Made by a program: the position numbers and the translations under genes
Notes under the pieces: generated by a model
Database searches by the model: none
What the model saw: only the letters and a program-made list of their open reading frames with translations
What the model was told of the DNA's origin: nothing
Assembly: GCA_037127255.1 (NCBI GenBank)
Contig: JBANSL010000009.1
Span: 38,600,975-38,664,974, forward strand
Length of the DNA: 64,000 nt
Source of the DNA: Persicaria tinctoria
Lineage: Eukaryota; Streptophyta; Magnoliopsida; Caryophyllales; Polygonaceae
Direction: 5' to 3'
Part shown: positions 1 to 11,639 of the stretch, one piece after another
How positions within the stretch are numbered: position 1 is the stretch's first letter
How the letters are laid out: every line of letters starts with the position of its first letter

Positions 1-1244
1 AGTTCTTTCCTGATCCACAGTTTTCTTAATAAGAGTGTTAGTTTGGGCAATAAGTTTCTCTTCATTGGCAATCATATTAGAAAGGAATTCCGATAATACC
101 TCTTTTGGACTTGCCATAAGTTCTCTTACAGTTACCTCAAGCTTTTCATCATGGGATTCATCTCCTGAGGCCATAAGACAGACATTGGCCTTCTCATCAT
201 CGGAGTCTGAGTCAGAATCGCTCCAAGTTGCCACCATGGCTTTCTTTTTCCATCTATCACCTTTCTTGGACTGGCTCTTTGTTTTTTGAGGGGAGTCTTT
301 CACAAGATGGTCTGTTTCACCACATTCAAAACAAGACAAAGGTTTAGTCTTCTTGTCATATTTGTTGTATTGAGACTTACCTCGAAATTTAGAAGACTCT
401 GATCCATCCTTGTTGTTGAATTGCTTCTTCATTTTGAGGATTCGAGAAAGGCCTCTTGTGATAAGAGCAAAAGGATCATCCTCATCGTCATCCTCATCTT
501 CAGAATCAGACACATCTTTCGGCTCATCTTTCTTAGACTTGAGGGCCAAGTCTTAGTGCTTGTTGGGAGTTCTCCATCGTCTTCATTGAGAATCATCTCA
601 TGTGTGATCAGCTTCCCAAGCAAGTCATCAAGGGGCAGAGTGGTGAGATCTTGGGCTTCCTCTATGGCTGTTACTTTAGGACGCCATTTTTCTTTTGGGA
701 GGCACCTCAATATCTTCATCACTTTCTCAACGTTCTTAAAGCTCTTGCCGAGAAAGTCAAGGTTGTTGCTGATTTCCGTGAACCGTGTGAACATGGCCTT
801 GATAGACTCATCAGGCTTCATTTTGAAAAGTTCATACTTTCGAAGGAAGATACTGATCTTGGTGTCCTTCACCTGGCTAGTTCCTTCGTAGGTGACAACC
901 AGCTTGTCCCAAATCTCTTTAGCCGGCCTACAAGATGAAATACGGTTAAACTCATCAGTACTAAAACCACAATAAAGTAAGTTAATAGCCCTGTAGTTTT
1001 TGGAGACGAGTTCAAGATCCGCTGGGATGTATTCAGCCTCAGTCTTTGCAATCTTGATTCCATTTGGTCCGTCTTTCACTGGAACCTTCGGACCATTCTC
1101 TATAATGTTCCAAAGTTCCAGATCTTGATCTATAATGAACATCTTCATAAATGATCTCCAGTGGACAAAGTTGTTTCCAACAAAGAGTGGTGGTCTACTG
1201 GTAGACCTCCCTTGTGCAAATCCTTTGCTTGCTTCACCAGACAT
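1..1244 (-). pseudogene. Copia-type retrotransposon gag, frameshifted and cut by the window edge
   Basis: Gag polyprotein of a Ty1/Copia-class LTR retrotransposon, which would package element RNA into cytoplasmic particles. Read on the minus strand from ATG 1244, it opens with a segment typical of plant Copia gag (UBN2/DUF4219 type; PPLFVGNNFVHWRSFM, later EIWDKLVVTYEGT). After roughly 240 codons the frame shifts by one base near 540-560: the open frame runs on into an unrelated tail to 429, while the gag reading resumes in another frame as ALKSKKDEPKDVSDSEDED. A CCHC zinc knuckle beginning CFECGETDH follows at about 300-340. Protease, integrase and RT would lie left of base 1. The frameshift makes this copy non-functional unless it is bypassed. 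The primer-binding site at 1281-1300 and the LTR to its right fit this orientation. Confidence 0.85.
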
Positions 1245-1280
1245 GATCAAAACTCACAAGATTGTTAGATCAAAAGTAGT

Positions 1281-1300
1281 GAGTAAAGCTCTGATATCAA
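1281..1300 (-). other. Primer-binding site of the Copia element
   Basis: On the minus strand this reads TTGATATCAGAGCTTTACTC. It matches the plant Copia primer-binding consensus TGGTATCAGAGC (initiator Met-tRNA) with one change, and it lies 37 bp upstream of the gag ATG, where a PBS is expected. Confidence 0.7.
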
Positions 1301-2232
1301 AGTAATATAAAGATACTCTAGAAGGGCGGTTGAATAGAGTATGCCGGTTTTTCGCAAATAATCTCAAGACTTTTGGAATGCTCGCAAAACCCGTTGAGAT
1401 TAGACTTAATCTTTTCTCTGGAAACCTGAATCACAAACAAGTTATACAATTCGAAACAAGTGCGGAAATATGGTAAAGCAGTAAGTAAAGGACGAAATGA
1501 ACTGTTTACGAGGTTCGGCACGAACTTGGCCTACGTCCCCGCCTAGGGTTCTTCCACAACCCTAGGATTCAACCGGCTTTTATTGATTCACAAGACTTAG
1601 GATCCTAATAGCTCATCGAGAAGCATCTCTCCTATACAATTGCAATCTAGTCAACTCATGTTCCCTTGGAGTCTGAGACCAATCTAGAAGAGCCCCACCT
1701 CTCTCAGCTATCTTGTACAATCCTCTTACACTTCATGAATCAATCGCCTAGTGTTCACTTTCTGAGTTACAAACTCTTCAGTATAACACTCACTCGAAAT
1801 ATATCCTATAAGCTCACTGTGTAACTCTCAAATGCTTTGAAATGAAATAACAGACTCTTAAGAACTAGCAGAGAGCACACGAGGAAGACATATTTGACTT
1901 TGAAGGCTTGAGTGCGAATGAGAGCTTGTGTTCAACGAATGTGTTCTGTCTTCCCTTCTTCCTTTCCTTTATATCGAACAAATCGGCGCCAAGGATCTCC
2001 ACCAATGGCTATAGCAGATCATGCATGGCATAAGATGGATTCTTCACGATCTTCTATCTTTGGAAACTCTGAAGCCATGATCACGATTTTATTCTTCTTA
2101 GCTTTGAGCGCTTAAGGAAGGAGATATAATTCAAAAAGCTTCCCGAAATGTTAGTGTATATAAAATAATATCTGAAAGCATATAATAATATTCGGACATA
2201 ATATAATAAAGTGCAGGTTTTGTGTTTCATCA
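1301..2232 (-). mobile_element. Probable 5' LTR of the Copia element
   Basis: The sequence immediately upstream of the PBS on the minus strand has LTR-like content. A TATA-like ATATAAAGG lies near 1965-1975, and a GGTTCGGC block near 1510, common in plant Copia LTRs, is present. The left terminus (minus strand) is placed at TGTTGATGAAACACA near 2232 because it begins with TG. No second LTR is in the window, so both borders are estimates and no target duplication could be checked. Confidence 0.4.
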
Positions 2233-4365
2233 ACACAGCTGTAGCTACAAGACCTTTGACACAAACAGTCTGTCAAAGCCTTTGAAACTAATTCCGATTT
2301 TCATCAAGGGAGTGGAGTTATCAATTTTAGCCATTTTTAATAATGCTTTCCTAGGGTCTATGCATCCAAATATAGGGAACCTTTCCCAATATGGGTTGCT
2401 TATTGGCATAGGATAGAAAAACCGTACTACATATTATATTTGGGAGAGACCGATTGACGAATAATGCAAAAAAAAAAAAATCTATCAAAATATTATCCAT
2501 GTTAATATTGTTACAATATATATTTGTTTCACTGCCAACATTTTATTAAGATATACAACCTCGGCTATGAACTCGCATTTTCAGTATCCTAGAGTCACTG
2601 CATTACAATCTGCTTGTATACTATGTTACATTACTCATAACCTAATGGTTCTTTGCAACTGTCTAAACTCTAAATGGTTCCGAAAATAGTAGGAACTTGG
2701 AAAATGGGAATGTTAGGCATGAATGTGGAATCAAACAAGAGTCATTTGCACAATTCTTCAACAATGCAATTGTATGATGATGGTGTTTGAGTTTCAGTGA
2801 AGCTTGGGTCCCTTGGCCTTCTTTGATCTCCTTTTTCAACACCCTTGAATCCTGATGCATCAAGCCATATAGAAGGAAGACGCGGTATGGATGAGGATAT
2901 AAGTGCCTGTTGTGTTTGTTTCCGGGTATTGATCAAAATTCAATGTGGAGAGTTGTTGCAAGTGTTTTTATCATATTCTTCTCATATCTTATATTTGAAC
3001 TTCCATTGCCTAATAATATTTATCTAGATTCAAGAATTTCATATTTGAACTTCCGTTTCTGCCGCCGTTTCTTCCAGCATACTCCTTGCATAGCCTTCTC
3101 TTGTTCCCAACTCATCATTTACTTGGATATGCTCCGAGTTGTTAATTTGTACCATAGTCCAGAACTTGACTGTTTGATCAATTTTTTCCTCCGCTCATGT
3201 ATGATTTTGCACCTTTTTTTGGTTGTTCATTTTGTTGGGCACTCGGAGCTACTTTGAACAATCTTTGGGGGAAGTTGTCGGACTTTGGTGGTAGATGGCA
3301 TGACATAGGCTTGAGAACTTGGGTCGCGGGCATACTGGGACCATGGGTGAGTGATCGAGAGGCCCATAAAGATGCATTGTTTGACACGTATCACGTCCAT
3401 CATTTGATCTACATTTGAAGATCATCTCATCACATGGGTGACTGACGGAGGTGTAGGAGTGCGGACAATGTATCATGTAGTTGATGCGGATTATCAAGGG
3501 GGTTCCAATGAGGGTCATTTGGCGATTTAGGGGAGAGAAGGCTAAAACATCAGGCACACCTCAATCTTTTTTTTTCTTTTTTTTTTAATTAGGTAAGAAT
3601 TTGAGCTCAAACAGATCTGAAACTCGAGGACCGGACAAGTTGGCAGATCAATCTTGTTTAATTAGCATTTGATAGGTATATCTTGCCTTTTTTATTTTCC
3701 TTTGCACACTAGCCTCTTTTTTTCTTCTGATCTGTCTGTTGTGTATATATATTTGTTACAGTATTTTTTAATTTATAAACTTGTTTGTTCTTTCATAAAC
3801 ATGATGATATATTGAACAAATTAAAGACACAAGGAGTACAAGTATTTGCTAGGTGCGTATAGGCAAGAGATAAAGAGAGGACAGCTTTAGAGAAAGTCTA
3901 TCCTAAAGCAATAGTTTCATAATATATCCATTATCATTTTGGGGCGGCCGGTGGAGATTACTCAACTCAATTCCTTAGAAGAAAAAAAAAACGAAAAAGG
4001 AGGGGAATCTCCATACATTGAAATCCAAAGCGAATGACTTGGATCTTCCTACTGATAGCAATATTGGAAAATTGTAACAAGCCATCAAAAGAAGAGCAAC
4101 AAAAGATAAAGGAGGTTCAAAGGAGGTGGTGGCATCCTAGCTGCTTCCACATACACATTACACACCCACACCCGCCAAGTTAAGCATATTACATTACTCC
4201 ACTTTTTAAAGGTCTTTCAATCTTTAATTCAAACTAATATTTGCAATTTATTATTTATAGTCGATCATTTCACACCCTCCATTTTCACCCTTAGCTAAGC
4301 TATTAGCTATAGCTTCTGACTGCACATACAATAGAGGTAGAGGCTCTGTAAGGAGAGATCAAAGG
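2233..4365. other. Intergenic DNA upstream of the MCTP gene
   Basis: No convincing gene. A poly(T) stretch at about 3567-3590 followed by ATTAGGTAAGAATT resembles the 3' tail of a minus-strand LINE, since the LINE at 35.1 kb ends with a similar motif next to its poly(T), but no coding LINE sequence follows. The last 150 bp hold the MCTP 5' leader, with a TATA-like TATTTATAG near 4253-4261. Confidence 0.4.
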
Positions 4366-7329
4366 ATGGGAACAACCAAGAAACTGATAGTAGAAGTGGT
4401 AGACGCAAAGGGGCTTGCCCCTAAGGACGGCCACGGTGCCTCCAGCCCCTACGTCCAGGTCGACTTCTCCGGCCAGCGTAAGCGCACTCACACCGTCGTC
4501 AGCGACCTCAACCCCACCTGGAACCTGGCCCTCGACTTCAACGCCGCCTCCCACTCCGACGTCTTCGGCGACCTCATTGAGATCGAGGTCTACCATGATA
4601 AGTCCTACGGCCCCACCACCAGGCACCCTCTCCTCGGCAGGGTCCTCCTCAGCTCTGCCCAGTTTTCCACCGTTCGCAAAGGCGAAGAAGCCCTCCAGTA
4701 CTTTAAGCTCTCTTCCAAGTCTTTGTTCTCTTGGATTCAGGGTGACATCGGCCTCAAGATTTACCACGCCGATGAGGTTGTTCTCCCCCCGGCTCCCCCC
4801 TCCCCGCCGCGCTCTCTAAAACTCGATGACGCCAAGCCTGAAACATCGCCTCCGCCTCCGCCTGAGGACGCCGGTGATCAATTGAAGAAAGAAGAGGCGG
4901 CAGCGGCACCAGAGCCGGATCATGATACTGTGGCTACCCCTGCACCGGCACCGTCAATCACTTTCTCCGGTGAGATCAAGGCATCAACTATGTCGGCATC
5001 TGCTCCGGAGGTGAGAACATCTAATGCTGCCGGAATCCGACCACCGCCTCCGCTGCCTCCGGCGCTGCCGAGGACCTTCTCCGCGGCTTCTTTAGAAAGC
5101 GTGGCGTCATCCACCGGGATGGAGAGGTCGACATTCGATCTAGTCGACAAGATGCACTACATCTTCGTCCGGGCGGTGAGGGCGCGGGCGCTCCCCACCG
5201 CGGGCAGCCCCATTGTAAAGATCGTGGTCTCGGGCAGCAGCCGGGCAGTCACGACCCCTGCCCGCAAATCCTCCTCCTTCGAGTGGGACCAGACCTTCGC
5301 CTTCGGCCGCGGCGACGACTCATCATCATCATCATCCATCCTAGAGATCTCCGTGTGGGACGACCTCAACGATCCAGAGGCGCCACATGAGTTCCTCGGC
5401 GGGATCTGCTTCGACGTCTCGGAGATCCCCTTGCGGGACCCCCCTGACAGCCCCCTGGCCCCACAGTGGTACAGGCTCGAGGGAGGCCGCCCCCCAATGG
5501 GAGACCTCATGCTCGCGACGTGGCTCGGCACCCAGGCTGACGACTCGTTCCCTGATGCGTGGAAGACCGACACCATCGGCAATCTCAACTCAAACTCCAA
5601 GATCTACCTCTCCCCCAAACTCTGGTATCTACGGGTAACAGTGTTGGAAGCACAGGACATGATCATGAACATCCCGCCGTTGAGGGAATCAGGGGTTCAT
5701 CTTCACATCAAGGCTCAGATCGGATTCCAATCGGTAAAGACGAAGCCCGTTATCAGCCGTAACGGATCTTCCACCGCGTTCAACGAAGACCTTATGTTCG
5801 TCGTAAGTGAACCGTTGTCAGACCAACTTGCGCTCACCCTCGAGATCAGTCGGCAACCGAAGGGCACGGTAGCCGCTCTCGGGGTGGTGTCCGTGCCTAT
5901 CGCAGCCATCGAGAGGCGCGTGGATGACAACAAAGTCGCGCCTAAATGGTTCAATTTTGAAGAAATCAATAAGAGCGGGCGCGCGTACAAAGGGAGGGTG
6001 CAGCTCAGGCTCTGCCTCGACGGTGGGTATCACGTGATGGACGAGCCCGCGCACGTGTGCAGCGACTACCGCCCCACGGCGAAGCAGTTGTGGAAGCCTG
6101 CCGTAGGGATGTTGGAGCTTGGGATTATTAGTTGCAAGAATCTCTTACCGGCTAAAAGCGCCAACGGAAAGGGGTCTACGGATGCTTATGTGGTGGCTAA
6201 GTATGGCCCCAAGTGGGTCCGGACTCGTACCGTCACCGACAGCTTGGATCCGCGATGGAACGAGCAGTACACGTGGAAGGTATATGACCCGTGCACGGTG
6301 CTAAGCATTGGAGTGTTTGACTCGGATGATCGATCGCGGTCGGATTCGAGGATTGGGAAGGTCCGCATTCGGATATCGAGTCTTCGAACCGGGCGTGTTT
6401 ATAGGAACAGGTACCCCTTGATGTTGCTGACACAATCGGGGCTCAAGAAGACCGGCGAGATTGAGTTGGCTACGCGATTCATACGAAACGCGCCCACTCT
6501 CGACGTGCTCCAAGTGTACGCCCAGCCACTGTGGCCGTTGATGCACCACCTGAAGCCGCTCGGGTTGGGGCAGCAAGAGCTGCTCCGAAACGCTGCAGCG
6601 AGGATCCTGGCTCAGCACTTGTCGAGATCGGAGCCCCCGCTTGGTGGGGAGACTGTGCTCTACATGCTCGATGTAGATTCACACTCATTCAGCATGCGGA
6701 AGGTGCGTGTGAATTGGCTCCGTATCATCAACGTTGTTGCAGGTGTAATCGAGATGGTTCGTTGGGTCGATGACACGCGAACATGGAAGAATCCGACGGC
6801 CACCATGCTCGTCCACGCGCTGTTGGTGATGCTAGTATGGTTCCCGGACCTGATCGTCCCCACGCTCGCGTTCTACATCTTTGCAATTGGCGCTTGGAAC
6901 TACCGTTTCCGGAGCAAGGATCAGCTCCCACACTTGGATCCGAAGCTGTCATTGGCCGAAAGCATTGATCGGGATGAGCTTGACGAGGAGTTCGACATGG
7001 TGCCAAGTGCAAGACCGCTCGAACTCGTGCGGGGGAGGTATGACAAGCTGCGGACACTGGGGGCACGAGTGCAGACCGTGCTTGGGGACATTGCCACGCA
7101 GGGGGAGCGGTTGCAGGCCCTCGTTACCTGGCGTGATCCAAGAGCCACAGGTATCTTTGTGGGGCTGTGCTTTGTGGTGGCAATTGTGCTGTACCTGGTG
7201 CCGTCGAAGATGGTGGCGGTGGCTGCTGGCTTTTACTACCTTCGCCACCCGATGTTTCGAGATCGGGCACCCTCACCTGCTGTCAACTTCTTTAGAAGGC
7301 TGCCTTCATTGTCTGATAGACTTTTGTAG
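4366..7329 (+). CDS. MCTP / QUIRKY-like multiple-C2-domain transmembrane protein
   Basis: Single-exon gene for a 987-aa multiple C2 domain and transmembrane region protein (MCTP). Plant MCTPs sit at ER-plasma membrane contacts in plasmodesmata and affect cell-to-cell signalling; QUIRKY works with the receptor kinase STRUBBELIG. Visible order: C2A at about residues 5-130 (KLIVEVVDAKGLAPKDGHG), a Pro/Ala-rich linker at about 140-245, C2B at about 260-370, C2C at about 418-545, C2D at about 580-705, and the C-terminal PRT_C region with hydrophobic segments at about 812-845 and 929-960. The N-terminus and long proline linker place it in the QKY/MCTP15-16 group, known at roughly 1050-1080 aa, so this one is slightly short. 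The C2A loop reads SSPYV where a canonical C2 has SDPYV. No intron, as is usual for plant MCTPs. It converges with the P450 gene, the stop codons lying 151 bp apart. The exact paralogue is not assigned. Confidence 0.95.
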   Translation: MGTTKKLIVEVVDAKGLAPKDGHGASSPYVQVDFSGQRKRTHTVVSDLNPTWNLALDFNAASHSDVFGDLIEIEVYHDKSYGPTTRHPLLGRVLLSSAQFSTVRKGEEALQYFKLSSKSLFSWIQGDIGLKIYHADEVVLPPAPPSPPRSLKLDDAKPETSPPPPPEDAGDQLKKEEAAAAPEPDHDTVATPAPAPSITFSGEIKASTMSASAPEVRTSNAAGIRPPPPLPPALPRTFSAASLESVASSTGMERSTFDLVDKMHYIFVRAVRARALPTAGSPIVKIVVSGSSRAVTTPARKSSSFEWDQTFAFGRGDDSSSSSSILEISVWDDLNDPEAPHEFLGGICFDVSEIPLRDPPDSPLAPQWYRLEGGRPPMGDLMLATWLGTQADDSFPDAWKTDTIGNLNSNSKIYLSPKLWYLRVTVLEAQDMIMNIPPLRESGVHLHIKAQIGFQSVKTKPVISRNGSSTAFNEDLMFVVSEPLSDQLALTLEISRQPKGTVAALGVVSVPIAAIERRVDDNKVAPKWFNFEEINKSGRAYKGRVQLRLCLDGGYHVMDEPAHVCSDYRPTAKQLWKPAVGMLELGIISCKNLLPAKSANGKGSTDAYVVAKYGPKWVRTRTVTDSLDPRWNEQYTWKVYDPCTVLSIGVFDSDDRSRSDSRIGKVRIRISSLRTGRVYRNRYPLMLLTQSGLKKTGEIELATRFIRNAPTLDVLQVYAQPLWPLMHHLKPLGLGQQELLRNAAARILAQHLSRSEPPLGGETVLYMLDVDSHSFSMRKVRVNWLRIINVVAGVIEMVRWVDDTRTWKNPTATMLVHALLVMLVWFPDLIVPTLAFYIFAIGAWNYRFRSKDQLPHLDPKLSLAESIDRDELDEEFDMVPSARPLELVRGRYDKLRTLGARVQTVLGDIATQGERLQALVTWRDPRATGIFVGLCFVVAIVLYLVPSKMVAVAAGFYYLRHPMFRDRAPSPAVNFFRRLPSLSDRLL

Positions 7330-7480
7330 ATCCATGGAGGATTACCAAATCTATGTAATGTTATAAATATATCCTTCAAATGTGTTTTTTTTTTCTCACA
7401 AAACTGCATCCACTTTGGAAAGAAATTGTAAGGAAATTGGTGTAAAACCATTTATAGGACTGCAATTTGCTTCTCAAATT
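7330..7480. other. Short convergent 3' region between the MCTP and P450 genes
   Basis: The two genes end tail to tail here with only about 150 bp between stop codons, so both 3' UTRs and poly(A) signals must share or overlap this stretch. AT-rich; no separate feature seen. Confidence 0.6.
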
Positions 7481-10400
7481 TCAGAGCTGGTGCAGTATAA
7501 TCTGAGCACCGTGCTGGGGTACAAGAGTCTTCACAGTGTAAGGAGCATGAGCATAAGACGGCGAGAGCTCGAGGCTGAATCTCTGTAGAATCATGGCTAG
7601 TGTCACCTTCGCCTCCAGGATTGCAAAGTTTAGCCCTATGCATAGCCGAGGACCCCATCCGAATGGCAAGAAAGAGTTGCTCCCTTTCGCTGCCTTTGAG
7701 ACCCCTTCTGAAAACCTCTCTGGTTTGAACTCCTTGACATCATCCCCCCATATCTCGGCATCATGGTGAATATTGATGATGGGTAGTTGCACTTGGATCC
7801 CTGCTGGTAGAGTCATCTCCCCTAGCTTTACCCCATGGAGGACGGAACGAGAAACCGCCACCACTGGGGGGTACAGCCTAAGGACTTCATGGATTATCAT
7901 GTTTACCTGGAGACGACGAGAAGCTAAAGAGAATGCACTCTTCCTACATTTTATTGGTTAACAAAGAGAGATACTCACAATTTTGAGGTGATTTAGCCCT
8001 TCCAAATCCGGTTCATTCTTCCCTAATGTCTGAAAGACTTCTTCCCTCGCACGTTCCTGCCATTCTTGATGCTGGCTCAACACAATGACTATCCAAGTAA
8101 GCATTGACGAGACGCTCTCTTTACCAACAAAGTAGATGAGCTTACACTCGTCTATAACCTCCTCAGTAGTCATCCCGGCTTTCTTGTTATTCCCATGGGC
8201 TTGAATCTCATTGTGATTGGACTCCAATAGCATCCCTAGTAAGTCATCTTTTGGTGTTCCACCCGCTTCCATTGCCTGCTTTCTTTTGTCAATAATCTGT
8301 CTCAGAGAATGCTGTATCTGCCTATTGATTGCATTCATTCTTCTGTTTCTTTCTGTTGGCAGGAACCTTGGCACAAATATGAAACTAGTCAAAAAGCGGA
8401 ATCAACACGGGAAGCTTGATTGCACCACTTCCATGTTCTTTTGCACGTCCTTAGAGATGTTCAGTGTTTCGTTTATTGAAAAACGTTACATTTGAGCTAA
8501 TGTTAGAATTGTTGTACAAATTGCAAATGAAACACTACAAATCTTTGTGAAAGGAAGCAACATGAGATGTTCAATAAAGTCTCAAAATAACGCACATTTC
8601 TATTGGAAGAAAAGAAATGTTTGTGTAGGTAGAGTTACCTCTTCCCCGGGATGTTGATTGAATGTAAAATCTCCATCGTAAGACGGGCTTGTTCTTTTTG
8701 GAGTTGAAAGATCTTCTTCCCTTCTTCAAAGTTGCTTCCAAACAATGTCCGTGAGAGCATGTCACCAGCTAAGTTATCCAGAAAGGGAAGCACATCCAGC
8801 TCACAGGAGCCATTTTGGGAAGTTGCTTTCTTCCATTCATTCAACATCTCATCACAACTCAAGCAGAAGGCAGACACCATCAACTGTCCAAATCAAGTCA
8901 TTCACGCCATTGGTATAACGATGGTTTATCAGCTTGCTATTGCCAAAAAATATCAAAATTGAACCAAAGAAAAGTTTCTTTCAAACATATTTGGTTATTT
9001 GGGTATGACATAACTTCTATATCTCAAGATCAAAACAAAAAGATCTGAAAACACGCCTGAAATAAACTGCTTTATTTATTCAGCAAGGAAAGGAAGGAGA
9101 ACCTTCAGCTTTTGCATATGAAAAGCAGGGTTCATGATCTTCCTGTGCTTTGCCCACTTTTCGCCCTCGTACTTTGGCAATCCAGGAGCTAGCAACTTAG
9201 CCAATGGATTCTTGGCTGTTTTGGGGAATTCTGGCATTCTGCTGAGAACTTCTTTAATCATTTCAGTGTCTGTGATGTTCACCACTGGTGTCGGGCCATT
9301 CCACGCAAAGGAGCCTTTACCTGCATTAGGATATAGGAGCTTGATTAAAAAGTATACCCAATTGTAGATATCCTAATACGAATACTTAACTAGCATCGTG
9401 TCAGAAGCACTTGTTAACCTCCACGGTGGATTGTCTATGTCTGTGTTGATCTCAAACTAAAATTACATTTTAGGCTAAAATGCGAGATTAAAGATGATTT
9501 TCGTTAAAATTGCTTGGTTTAAGGAAATGATGACACATGGACAGAAATTCTGCTTAAATCTAGTATATAAATATAGATATAGATATAAAGATAGAATTTT
9601 CAAGCTAAACTGACTTATTTTCTTTGATAAGCAAGAGGGAAATGCTTCAAAGATTGAAATCAAGGCAGCTTTCCTGCACAAAGAAGCTACACTTCATTCG
9701 AAACACGTACTTTTCCAGCTCCCAGCTGACCCATAAATCAAATTTCTTAAAACTAAATCTGAATCTCAAGCAAGCAGGTAATAGAAGTGCATTGATCCAC
9801 AGTCGTATGCTAATAAAATGTTCCCATAGTTCCAGAAAGTCTTATAATGTCAACATCTTATGAATCTGGTCATCCCTAGAGAGATGATCTATCATTTCCA
9901 AACTAGCAAGTACATTCCTTATCTGAAATTGTTCAATGCATATTGAATTTCCAGTTCAAGACTTCAAGTTCTTCTGAACGTAGGATATGGCTGATAGCAT
10001 AACAATAACATAGCTCAAACTAAATCTATGACTTAAATTGGGTACTAATTATCCAATTTATCGCATATGCAATTATGAAGTGGGATAAGTCAAATTCCAT
10101 TCCAAACAGTAACCATGAAATATGAAGTTGAACACTTGGATTCAAAATTCAAAACCATTTCCAAATTACATCCCAATTCCTAAATTTGAATCAATCTAGA
10201 CCGAGCCTTCCTCTTTCCAACGGCATCTGAGCACCAAATCTTAACAGCAAAGCTTCCCTAAATTCCATATCTCGGATCAGTTCATTTCCAATCTGCATTT
10301 GCAATCGGCTTAAATCTACTTCACAATAAATCAAATTCAATCTATTCAAAATCAGCAAATTTACAGGGCAAGGCGACATACCGTAACTCCGAATGGTGTG

Positions 10401-10658
10401 GTGGAGGAAGGGGAGAGCTCGGGGGATGATATCGTCGGAGAGGGCGATGGGTTTGGATTTCGCCAGTTTCGTCACCCTGGAGTAGTCCTTGAGGTCTCCG
10501 TGAAGCAGCCTGTAAGGGTTACCCTTCAGGCCTTGCTGTCTCAGCTGCTTCTCCAGATTCTTCGGTTTTAGCCATAGCCAGTTCAAGCTCCGACATAGGA
10601 ATGACAGAAGAACCACCACGCCAACTGAAATTCCTGCAGTTGTTATATTTGCTTCCAT
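7481..10658 (-). CDS. Cytochrome P450, CYP72A-type, five exons
   Basis: Predicted exons on the minus strand: 10658-10382, 9320-9103, 8883-8639, 8366-7979, 7906-7481. All joins are GT-AG and keep frame; total 1554 nt, 517 aa, the usual P450 size. ER-anchored monooxygenase; the CYP72 family acts in terpenoid, iridoid and hormone metabolism, but the substrate cannot be read here. Seen: N-terminal membrane helix, then [19 protein letters not shown], typical of CYP72A; ExxR in [14 protein letters not shown] in FKPERFSEG; heme loop [10 protein letters not shown] with the ligand Cys; C-terminal [20 protein letters not shown]. Odd: the I-helix oxygen-activation motif reads VGKESV where CYP72A normally has AGQETT, so the conserved Thr is Ser. 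An in-frame ATG at 10712 would add 18 residues; 10658 was chosen because the protein then starts at its membrane helix like family members. Intron 1 is about 1.06 kb. Confidence 0.92.
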
Positions 10659-10712
10659 TGTTCCTGTTTCGTGTTGGCCGGAGAAAGGAGTTGGGGACTT
10701 GGGGGTTGTCAC

Positions 10713-10872
10713 TGGTACTCAATGCTGGTCATCGGTCATTCGGGTCCGGCTCCAGGTCGGGTCATTTCAGGTTTGGGTAGAATGAGTTCCAGGGAAAACG
10801 GGTCACGGGTAGATTCCAGTTGCCTTGAATTTGGGTTTGACTCGGTTTCGGATCAAATCGGGTCAAGACCAT
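10713..10872. promoter_or_regulatory. Upstream region of the P450 gene
   Basis: Presumed promoter and 5' leader of the minus-strand P450. It is rich in scattered CGGGTC motifs and is bounded 160 bp out by a MITE, so any proximal control is confined here or lies beyond the MITE. No clear TATA box identified. Confidence 0.3.
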
Positions 10873-11146
10873 CAAGGGTGTGTTTGGATTCCAAATGCAT
10901 TAGGTTTATAATGCAAAATGATAAGGCGGTGTTTGGTTAACAAATTTTTTAAAGTGTTTAAATTATTTCACGATATATTAATTAAAATGCAATTATTTTA
11001 TCTCGATTTATGTGATTATTTGGTTAAATTACGATTTTACCTCGGTTTTTACTAGATTTTCATTTTTACAATCAAACGGACACATGAAACGAGATAAAAT
11101 AATTGCATTATTATGAAAAATACAATGGAATCCAAACACACCCTTG
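10873..11146. mobile_element. 274-bp foldback MITE with 20-bp perfect terminal inverted repeats
   Basis: The ends 10873-10892 and 11127-11146 are perfect inverted repeats starting CAAGGGTGTGTTTGG. A second inverted pair lies inside (ATGCAATTATTTTATCTCG near 10988 and its complement near 11091), so much of the element can fold. There is no coding capacity. The CAAGGG terminus suggests a hAT-like MITE, but no matching 8-bp target duplication is visible, so the superfamily is open. Confidence 0.75.
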
Positions 11147-11639
11147 GTAATTTTGTGATAATTTTAAAATACTAAAATCGAGTTGTTGGAAAGTACTTAT
11201 TCAAAAACGTCTTTTTCAATTATATCCAAGAATTGATACTTACCGTTGGCAGATAGTATAACCATTCATTTGCAACATCCTTGAGGTGAACGGAAATACT
11301 CTGAGCATCATCTGGTCATCTGTGATTCCTGTCGGTCTAACTCAATCGCAGACCACTGTAAATTCCACAAATACTTATTTGGATCTTCTCCGTTCCTGCC
11401 ATGAAAACTGGGCAAAAGCGATGCCCAACCTAACTTGAATTCAAATTTTGAGCCAGTTGAGAGATCTTAGAGCCTAATAGCCAATAGTGGTGATGTAAGA
11501 GTGGGCTCCTTGAGATCTCTCAGCATTCTTTTCGGTGGGCCTTCTTTAGTCATTTTGCTTGAATTCTGTCTTTGTAACCTGAAAATGCTCCTTTCGATTT
11601 TTGTATCACAAGATACTAGAGAAAGATTAGCAGCACGGG
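11147..11639. other. Intergenic, no gene seen
   Basis: No open frame with recognisable protein features and no clear repeat structure. It lies between the MITE and the first hAT copy. Confidence 0.5.

Noticed and set aside
2222..2416. Short frame with FNNAFLGSMHPNIGNLSQ, like one LRR unit
   Set aside because: A single possible repeat without neighbours; too weak to call an LRR kinase remnant.
4303..4767. 154-codon frame antisense to the MCTP start
   Set aside because: Shadow frame of a GC-rich exon; Gly/Val/Glu-rich without features.
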